Source: an uncultured Fibrobacter sp. (GTDB lineage Bacteria; Fibrobacterota; Fibrobacteria; Fibrobacterales; Fibrobacteraceae). Taken from it: DNA of 47,891 nucleotides. Positions 42,442 through 47,891 of this stretch are shown one piece after another; the stretch's first letter is position 1; each line of letters begins with the position of its first letter. Below the pieces are notes generated by a model. It saw only the letters and a list, made by a program, of their open reading frames with translations. It searched no databases and was not told where the DNA came from. The DNA lies in assembly GCA_934700345.1 (NCBI GenBank), contig CAKUXP010000024.1, forward strand, positions 1 through 47,891, given 5' to 3'. Both the position numbers and the translations under genes were made by a program.

Positions 42442-43734
42442 CTATTGGAAGTTTTTCAACCGAATCTTCGCCTGGCCATTTTCAATCTGGACATTTGCGG
42501 CATCGCCCGTAGCGGGCGTGCCGTTGACTTTATAAATCGTCTGGTGACGTTCCCTAGGTTTAAAAAGCGAACTTTTCCTTAGCGAGAAACTCAATGGCCA
42601 ACAACAAGAGTTACATTCCAAAAGATCGAATAGCAACACATCCGGGTTTAATGCGACGCATTCCCACGCCGAATAAGGAATATTTGCTTCAACATTCGTC
42701 GTGGAACCGATGATTTCCGGAGGGTTTACTTCACATCCATCCAAGACTTCCCTGCAGGAATTCGAGCATTTCAACTCTATTTCGGGACCTAGCGAATCTC
42801 GTAATTTTCCCAACAGATCCTGCCGATTGTAGCAACGGTAACTCTCATAATAAAAATTATCATCCATATCGACAAAGTCGATTTCCGCATTGTAAAAATC
42901 GGCGACAAGACTGTCCAAGGATGCCTTTTTAATCGATTGTTCCGCATAAAAGCGAACCTTTGTCGTTCCTTGCTTCAAATAAATTCCGTTCTGATCGGTT
43001 CTTCGAATTCCCCTTTCCGATAGGGAATTTTCCTCGGCAACGGACAACGAATCTTCATTACTTTTGTATATGTAAAATACGGCTCTGGCCGGAATGGAAT
43101 CAACCGGATTGCCGTCAAATTTTCCGAGCGTTCCGAACTTGCTTAAAACGACATCTGCCTTGACGTTTCCGGACATGTCGCGCCCCCAAATTAAATTGGA
43201 GCCGTCATAAACGCTGATGTAGTAATTGGGTTCTCGGAGACCTTCCTTTTGATACGAATCGTCATCGAAGTCATTCAAGTAACCCGATGAAGACAGTCGA
43301 AAAGAGACATCGACGGAATCCTTTGCCTTTAAGGAATCCAGATAGACGACATGACGAGCGATAGGTCTAAAAAGCCATTGGCACCAGTGACTCGGAGGAT
43401 TCCTTTCGCCCGTCAATATGGACTCTGTTTTTAGCAAACGGCCAGACGTGTAAGCAATGGCGGAATCTATCATTTTTCTTGCGTAAGCCTCTTCATACGA
43501 ATCCATAAGAGCACCCTGTACAGAATCGATTCCCGCAAAATAAACAATTCGAGGCGCTTTAAGCGTAGAATCCGACGTATTGAAAAGCGTCCAGTGAAAT
43601 AAAACCGTGCTGGAATCCAGACGCGTCTTTTCGCTCATTAGACGCACACCCAGTTGTTCCAAGGAAAAGGCGCTTGCAAACGCAATGGCGATGAGGACGA
43701 AAGTTTTTTGGACCAGTATCAAATCGATCTTCAC
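42442..43734 (-). CDS. secreted protein of unknown function
   Basis: The 430-residue product begins at a GTG (43734) with GGAGG about eight bases upstream. It has a signal peptide (TFVLIAIAFASAFS). The mature part is rich in Asp, Ser, Tyr and Cys and looks beta-rich; I recognise no domain. Several Cys cluster near residues 325-390. The C-terminus (VNGTPATGDAANVQIENG, then QAKIRLKNF) resembles a short beta module that could be a sorting signal; this is speculation. It follows pgpA by 12 bases and probably shares its transcript. Confidence 0.7.
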   Translation of the reverse strand: MKIDLILVQKTFVLIAIAFASAFSLEQLGVRLMSEKTRLDSSTVLFHWTLFNTSDSTLKAPRIVYFAGIDSVQGALMDSYEEAYARKMIDSAIAYTSGRLLKTESILTGERNPPSHWCQWLFRPIARHVVYLDSLKAKDSVDVSFRLSSSGYLNDFDDDSYQKEGLREPNYYISVYDGSNLIWGRDMSGNVKADVVLSKFGTLGKFDGNPVDSIPARAVFYIYKSNEDSLSVAEENSLSERGIRRTDQNGIYLKQGTTKVRFYAEQSIKKASLDSLVADFYNAEIDFVDMDDNFYYESYRCYNRQDLLGKLRDSLGPEIELKCSNSCREVLDGCEVNPPEIIGSTTNVEANIPYSAWECVALNPDVLLFDLLECNSCCWPLSFSLRKSSLFKPRERHQTIYKVNGTPATGDAANVQIENGQAKIRLKNFQ

Positions 43735-43746
43735 CTACACAGCCTC

Positions 43747-44340
43747 CTAAATCCCCAAAACCCGCACAACAATCAGCAAGACAATCCCGGCATAGACTCC
43801 GCCGAGAAGATCGTCCGCCATCACGCCCCACGCTCCCGGCAAGCGTTCTAGGCGATGGATTCCCAGGGGCTTTAAAATGTCAAAAAACCGAAAGAGGGCA
43901 AAGGCTACCAAGAGGAGCCACGGATGCTCGACCACGGATTCCGAAGAAACCAAGGCGATCGCCATCCACATTCCGCAGACCTCGTCGATGACAATCCAGC
44001 CCGGATCCTCGATTCCCGTATCGCGCATCGCCTTTTTTACAAAGGGAACCGCAAGGAAAAACACGACGAGAGAAGCCAGGAAAAAGAAACCGTAAGCATC
44101 AAAGCTTTTGAGCGTTCCATGTTCCCAGCATTCGTAGCGGATCGGCCAAAAATTTGCACTAAGGACAGCGAGCGGATAGGCGAGAGCCGCAGCGGCAAGG
44201 CTTCCATAAGTTCCGGGCATTTTCGGGAGCATTCCCGAGCCGAAAAAGGTTACGACAAGCGACGAAAGGAAGTCGGTTTTTCGCCACGCCCCGCGCTCTT
44301 CCCGCTTGCCGTACTTCGCCTGCATCTCTTCGCGGTTCAT
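43747..44340 (-). CDS. pgpA: phosphatidylglycerophosphatase A
   Basis: The 197-residue membrane protein has the PgpA motifs GSGMLPKMPGTYGSLAA, DPGWIVIDEVCGMW and FRFFDILKPLGIHRLE, then GAWGVMADDLLGGVYAG, with four or five membrane helices. It removes phosphate from phosphatidylglycerophosphate in phospholipid synthesis. The start overlaps the nadE stop by four bases. Confidence 0.94.
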   Translation of the reverse strand: MNREEMQAKYGKREERGAWRKTDFLSSLVVTFFGSGMLPKMPGTYGSLAAAALAYPLAVLSANFWPIRYECWEHGTLKSFDAYGFFFLASLVVFFLAVPFVKKAMRDTGIEDPGWIVIDEVCGMWMAIALVSSESVVEHPWLLLVAFALFRFFDILKPLGIHRLERLPGAWGVMADDLLGGVYAGIVLLIVVRVLGI

Positions 44341-46160
44341 CCGAGCTGGGACTCCCGATAGTCAAAGCCGAACGCGCGGCGGGACACGGAAAGGATTGGC
44401 GGCATCTGGATGCGCTTGGCGAGGGCGATTCCCCGGTAACGCTTCCACCAGCGTTCCATGTCCGAGAGGATTTCCGCATCGGTATGGAACTTTCCCCGCA
44501 AGAAAGCTTCATCAACGCCGAGCGTTTCGCAATACAGCGAGAAACCTTTCGAAAGAAGCCTCTCCGAATCAACCAACGCATTCCTCTGCCAGCGTTCCAT
44601 CCAAAAGGCGAACAGCCTGTCGTGATACGGATAGATGATCGGGTCGCCCTTTCCTTCATCGACGTTTTGCGCATCGGAAAGTTCCGCGCTAGCCGGGATG
44701 TCGATCGACGCCTGCGGAATGACGGTTCGCTCCGCGTTGATTTCCCGGGCAAGTTCATAGACCTGCGTTTTCCAAAGATCGCCCAAGGCGCAGAGCACTC
44801 CCGACGTATCGCCGTAGAGCGTGCAATACCCGACCGTGATTTCGCTCTTGTTGCCGTTGCACGTGAATCCCGCGCCGACAACGCTCGCAATCGTCGCGAG
44901 GAACGCCGCGCTCCGCAAGCGGGCCTGCAAGTTTTCGTAGTGGATTCCTTCAATGCGCATTTCGACCGGATTTCCTTCAAACGAATCCTTCGACAGGCTT
45001 TCGCACAAAGCCTTCGCCACGTCCTCGATCGGAGCGACCATGTAGGGACATCCCAGATTTTCCGCCAAGTCCTTCGCCGCGTTCTGCGTCGTTCGGGAAT
45101 TGAACCGAGTCGGCATGTTCACCAGAAAGACGTTTTCGCTTCCCAGCGCTTCCGCATAGAGAACCGCGCTGACCGCGCTGTCGATTCCGCCGGACGCTCC
45201 GATGACAACCTTGCGAATGCCGAAACGGGCGAGATTTTTCCGGATCATATAGACCAGCGCTTCCCTGACCTCGGCGATGCCCGTCTTTCGCTGAGCCTCG
45301 ACTTCCTCGACAGAAACTTTCCCGGACTCAAACGAAACAAGCGTCGCATGTTCTTCAAAAATCGGCAGGGAAAAGACGCTCTTTCCCGCCGCATCATAGA
45401 CGCTGGAGTCGCCTTCAAACGCATAGATGTTCTTGCCGTTGTTCTGGGAACCGACCGCATTGACATAGAGAAGGGGAATTTTCGCCTTCGAAGCGTGCGC
45501 ACCAAAAACACGGTCCCTCGCCCGGTCCTTTCCTTGCGTATAGGGCGAACAGGAAATGTTGACGAGCAAATCGCCGGGAGACATTTTCTGTCGCAAGATT
45601 TCAAACGGCTTGATCTTGTAGAGCGAGTCCCAGCCGTCTTCGCAAATCGTTATCCCGATCCGGATTCCGCCGACAATCAAAGGTTCCAGAATTTCAGACA
45701 CCGGAACGCCCGCCGTCTGCGCGAGCTTTCGGAGGTCCGAAAAATAACGCGGCTCTTCAAATTCGCGGTAGCTCGGAAGCAGCGTTTTCGGCAAGAATTT
45801 CTTCTGGATGCCACTCGCATGGACAAGCGTCCTGAACTCGCCTTTCGAAGCGTAGAACGCCGCATTGTAAAGAAGCGACCTTCCGTTTTCCCCGCTTTCG
45901 TCTTCTTTCGCCACGCTTCCGAAAAGGATGTCGATTCCGTTCGACAAATCCCGAATCGCATTGTTAATTTGTACGCATCTATCGACAAAACTCGCTTCTT
46001 CCCACAAGTCCGCAAGCAGGTAGCCCGGGACGCACATTTCCGGGAAAACGACCAGGTCCGCTTTCCTCCGAACGCCCTCTTCGACAAAGTTTTTCACCGT
46101 GGAAAAATTCTTCTCCGGATTTCCGGGGACGACTTCCATCTGCGCAATCAAAATTTTCAT
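44337..46160 (-). CDS. nadE: glutamine-dependent NAD+ synthetase
   Basis: The 607-residue enzyme has an N-terminal nitrilase-type glutaminase domain (catalytic Glu41 in FPEMCVPGY, a Lys in QKKFLPK near 128, Cys in ITICEDGW near 176) and a C-terminal synthetase domain (VIGASGGIDSAVSAV near 321). It converts deamido-NAD+ to NAD+. Length is normal for the two-domain form. It starts one base after pilT ends. Confidence 0.96.
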   Translation of the reverse strand: MKILIAQMEVVPGNPEKNFSTVKNFVEEGVRRKADLVVFPEMCVPGYLLADLWEEASFVDRCVQINNAIRDLSNGIDILFGSVAKEDESGENGRSLLYNAAFYASKGEFRTLVHASGIQKKFLPKTLLPSYREFEEPRYFSDLRKLAQTAGVPVSEILEPLIVGGIRIGITICEDGWDSLYKIKPFEILRQKMSPGDLLVNISCSPYTQGKDRARDRVFGAHASKAKIPLLYVNAVGSQNNGKNIYAFEGDSSVYDAAGKSVFSLPIFEEHATLVSFESGKVSVEEVEAQRKTGIAEVREALVYMIRKNLARFGIRKVVIGASGGIDSAVSAVLYAEALGSENVFLVNMPTRFNSRTTQNAAKDLAENLGCPYMVAPIEDVAKALCESLSKDSFEGNPVEMRIEGIHYENLQARLRSAAFLATIASVVGAGFTCNGNKSEITVGYCTLYGDTSGVLCALGDLWKTQVYELAREINAERTVIPQASIDIPASAELSDAQNVDEGKGDPIIYPYHDRLFAFWMERWQRNALVDSERLLSKGFSLYCETLGVDEAFLRGKFHTDAEILSDMERWWKRYRGIALAKRIQMPPILSVSRRAFGFDYRESQLG

Positions 46161-46161
46161 T

Positions 46162-47262
46162 TTACATCCATCCGCGATCGGAAGTTCCCGAAATGCCGCG
46201 AACCTTCAGATCGAAATCATCCGGGTTTGTCGCCGCGGAAAGCGCCACTTCGTAGGAAATCAGCTGCTTGGAATAGAGGTCTAGCAAAGCCTGGTCAAAC
46301 GTCTGGCTGTGATACTGCAAATGGCCTTCGGCAATCGCCTGTTCCACAAGTCCCGTTTTGTCCTTGTCGATGATATACTCGCGAATCGCTGCGGTATTGA
46401 TCATGATTTCCGCAGCGGGAACCCGGCCCGAACCGTCCGCCGTCGGAAGCAGGCGCAAGCTGATGATCCCCGCGAGACATTCCCCGAGAAGCAAACGGAT
46501 TTCATCGTGCTGGTGCGGCGGATACATCGAAAGGACACGCGCAATCGTCTCCGTCGCATTCGTCGTATGGATAGTCGCAAAGACCATGTGACCCGTATCG
46601 GCTGCGGTGAGAGCGATTTGCATCGTCTCCAAGTCGCGGATTTCACCGACGAGAAGTACATCCGGATCCTGGCGGAGTGCAGCCCGAAGAGCGTTTGCGT
46701 AAGAATTCGTATCCACGCCGATTTCACGCTGCGAAACAATCGACTTCCGATCCGTGTGCAGGTATTCGACCGGGTCTTCCACCGTGATGATGTTGTCCGA
46801 TACCGTATCGTTCAGATGGTCGATCATCGAAGCGAGACAGGTCGATTTTCCGGAACCCGTCGTCCCTGTCACCAGGACAAGCCCGCGCTTACGCTCCGCA
46901 AGTTCCAAAATGACCGGAGGAAGCTTCAGTTCTTCGAACTTCGGGATGGTCGCCTTGATGTGGCGAATCACCATCGCCGACGATCCGCGCTGCCGGAAGA
47001 CGTTCACGCGAAAACGCCCCATGTCCCGGGCGCCCACGGCAAAGTCGCATTCCTTTTCTGTTTCAAAGCGGTGCATCTGGTCACGATTCATCATTTCGAC
47101 CAGGAACTCGTCCATCGTCGCGGCATCGATCGGCGTATCGACAAGGCGTGTCAATTCCCCGTTGATACGGTAGATGGGCGGAACGCCCACGCGGATATGC
47201 AAGTCCGAAGCTTTCTTCTGGGCCATCAGGCGCAAAAGCTGTTCAATTCTCACTGTTGCCAT
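46162..47262 (-). CDS. pilT: type IV pilus twitching motility ATPase PilT
   Basis: The 366-residue retraction ATPase has ASDLHIRVGVPP at the N-terminus, Walker A TGTTGSGKST at about 132-141, the Asp box DPVEYLH, and Walker B DVLLVGEIRD near 197. A His box HMVFATIHTTNA follows. The AIREYIID stretch occupies the place of the PilT AIRNLIRE motif. GGAG lies six bases before the ATG. The gene is far from pilMNO, as is common for pilT. Confidence 0.95.
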   Translation of the reverse strand: MATVRIEQLLRLMAQKKASDLHIRVGVPPIYRINGELTRLVDTPIDAATMDEFLVEMMNRDQMHRFETEKECDFAVGARDMGRFRVNVFRQRGSSAMVIRHIKATIPKFEELKLPPVILELAERKRGLVLVTGTTGSGKSTCLASMIDHLNDTVSDNIITVEDPVEYLHTDRKSIVSQREIGVDTNSYANALRAALRQDPDVLLVGEIRDLETMQIALTAADTGHMVFATIHTTNATETIARVLSMYPPHQHDEIRLLLGECLAGIISLRLLPTADGSGRVPAAEIMINTAAIREYIIDKDKTGLVEQAIAEGHLQYHSQTFDQALLDLYSKQLISYEVALSAATNPDDFDLKVRGISGTSDRGWM

Positions 47263-47288
47263 GACTAGCTCCGAGCGCTAAGCAAGCG

Positions 47289-47891
47289 CTAATTTTCTTT
47301 CTTGTCGTCGCGAATTTTTTCGATTTCCGAAAGGCGTCTTTTCAAGGACTCGTCGTCTGGAGTCTTGCGTAGCAAATCCCTGTAGATTTTAACCGCTTCG
47401 TCATACACGCCCTGTTCGAAATAAATTTCCGCAAGGGTACGCGTACTGGTTGTCGGATCTTCGACAAGCGCATCGTCCGAAGCATCGCCAAAGAGGCTGT
47501 CAAACGAGCATTCCACGGACTTCTCCAGGCTGCCCGACGGCTGCGGGGGAACCGATGGAGAGGGGGGAGCGGTTTCCAAAGACGCGGACGGTTCATCGGA
47601 CGGAACGGGATGGGCGGCGGATTCGGAGTCAGGTTTTTGCGCTCCGGCAAGGCCTTCTAGCGGGAGGTCGTCCGAAGCATCGCCAAAGAGGCTGTCAAAC
47701 GAGCTTTCCACGGACTTCTCCAGGCTACCCGACGGCTGCGGGGGAACCGATGGAGAGGGGGGAGCGGTTTCCAAAGACGCGGACGGTTCATCGGACGGAA
47801 CGGGATGGGCGGCGGATTCGGAGTCAGGTTTTTGCGCTCCGGCAAGGCCTTCTAGCGGGAGGTCGTCCGAAGCATCGCCAAAGAGGCTGTC
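47289..47891 (-). CDS. repeat-containing TPR-like protein, C-terminal part
   Basis: The frame is open from the window end to a stop at 47289, so the start lies outside. The visible 200 residues hold two full copies and part of a third of a 65-residue unit (DSLFGDASDD..., then a Pro/Ser-rich PSPSVPPQPSGSLEKSV). The last 55 residues contain one TPR-like helix pair (TLAEIYFEQGVYDEAVKIYRD). A TTG at 47774 is inside the repeat and is not a credible start. It lies 26 bases upstream of pilT. The function is not known; a pilus or cell-polarity scaffold is conceivable from context only. Confidence 0.7.
   Translation of the reverse strand, partial: DSLFGDASDDLPLEGLAGAQKPDSESAAHPVPSDEPSASLETAPPSPSVPPQPSGSLEKSVESSFDSLFGDASDDLPLEGLAGAQKPDSESAAHPVPSDEPSASLETAPPSPSVPPQPSGSLEKSVECSFDSLFGDASDDALVEDPTTSTRTLAEIYFEQGVYDEAVKIYRDLLRKTPDDESLKRRLSEIEKIRDDKKEN
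47473..47891. repeat. 195-bp coding tandem repeat
   Basis: Units start at 47473, 47668 and 47863 (third cut by the window). Copies one and two differ at only a few bases that I can see. The period of 195 keeps frame (65 codons). Confidence 0.95.

Noticed and set aside
44484..46373. Long plus-strand open frame opposite nadE and the end of pilT
   Set aside because: It is a basic, low-complexity translation complementary to conserved nadE; a codon-bias shadow.
47473..47891. CRISPR-like array
   Set aside because: The repeat is 195 bp, contiguous and in frame within a coding sequence, with no spacers.

Overview
The window reads as chromosome from a Gram-negative bacterium with type IV pili. Overall gene style suggests a Fibrobacter-like (Fibrobacterota) lineage. 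The support is indirect: a meso-DAP-type MurE, a long PPi-dependent phosphofructokinase, a lipoprotein remnant with a CGDDVTKVT start, and many short intergenic 'word' repeats. No rRNA or other taxonomic marker is present, so the assignment is an inference.

Layout. (1) 1-2819, minus strand: pilM-pilN-pilO and the start of an AMIN-domain, PilQ-like gene, behind a good sigma70 promoter; no pilP lies between pilO and the AMIN gene. (2) 3030-6792, minus: pyrR-pyrB-pyrX (a dihydroorotase homologue lacking its metal ligands) and a membrane-anchored PilZ gene, all overlapping or nearly so. (3) 6873-8036, plus: a cyclophilin, tRNA-Ala(GGC) with promoter and terminator, and a TfoX-N protein. (4) 8042-19374, minus: a gene cassette of defence type lying between the TfoX gene and tRNA-Pro(GGG). 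In transcription order it holds an SNF2-type helicase, a truncated four-helix-bundle gene, a DUF4391 protein, a DUF3990-type toxin-like gene with overlapping partner, a type III Mod methyltransferase, a YhcG/DUF1016 nuclease and a type III Res subunit. (5) 19465-27847: tRNA-Pro, a lipoprotein remnant, a DUF1573-like protein, pfp, argJ, greA, holA, a fused metX-metW and yicC. (6) 28211-41789, minus: a dcw cluster mraZ-rsmH-ftsL-ftsI-murE-murF-ftsW-murG-murC-ftsQ-ftsA-ftsZ, almost fully overlapping, with mraY and murD missing from their usual places. (7) 42442-47891, minus: a secreted protein of unknown function, pgpA, nadE, pilT and the C-terminal part of a TPR-like protein containing a near-perfect 195-bp tandem repeat.

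The most unusual region is the 8-19 kb cassette. A type III restriction pair is split by a YhcG nuclease and preceded by a helicase, DUF4391 and a putative ADP-ribosyltransferase-like toxin pair on one strand, so the whole may act as a composite defence locus. Two of its genes contain long, near-perfect inverted repeats inside coding sequence, and the centre of mod is visibly AT-richer than its ends. Other points of interest are the metX-metW fusion, the inactive dihydroorotase, families of permuted short-word repeats in intergenic DNA, and several genes without a Shine-Dalgarno whose best -10 box lies within about 10 nt of the start codon, which suggests leaderless mRNAs.

All functional calls come from reading motifs, lengths and context; no database search was possible.
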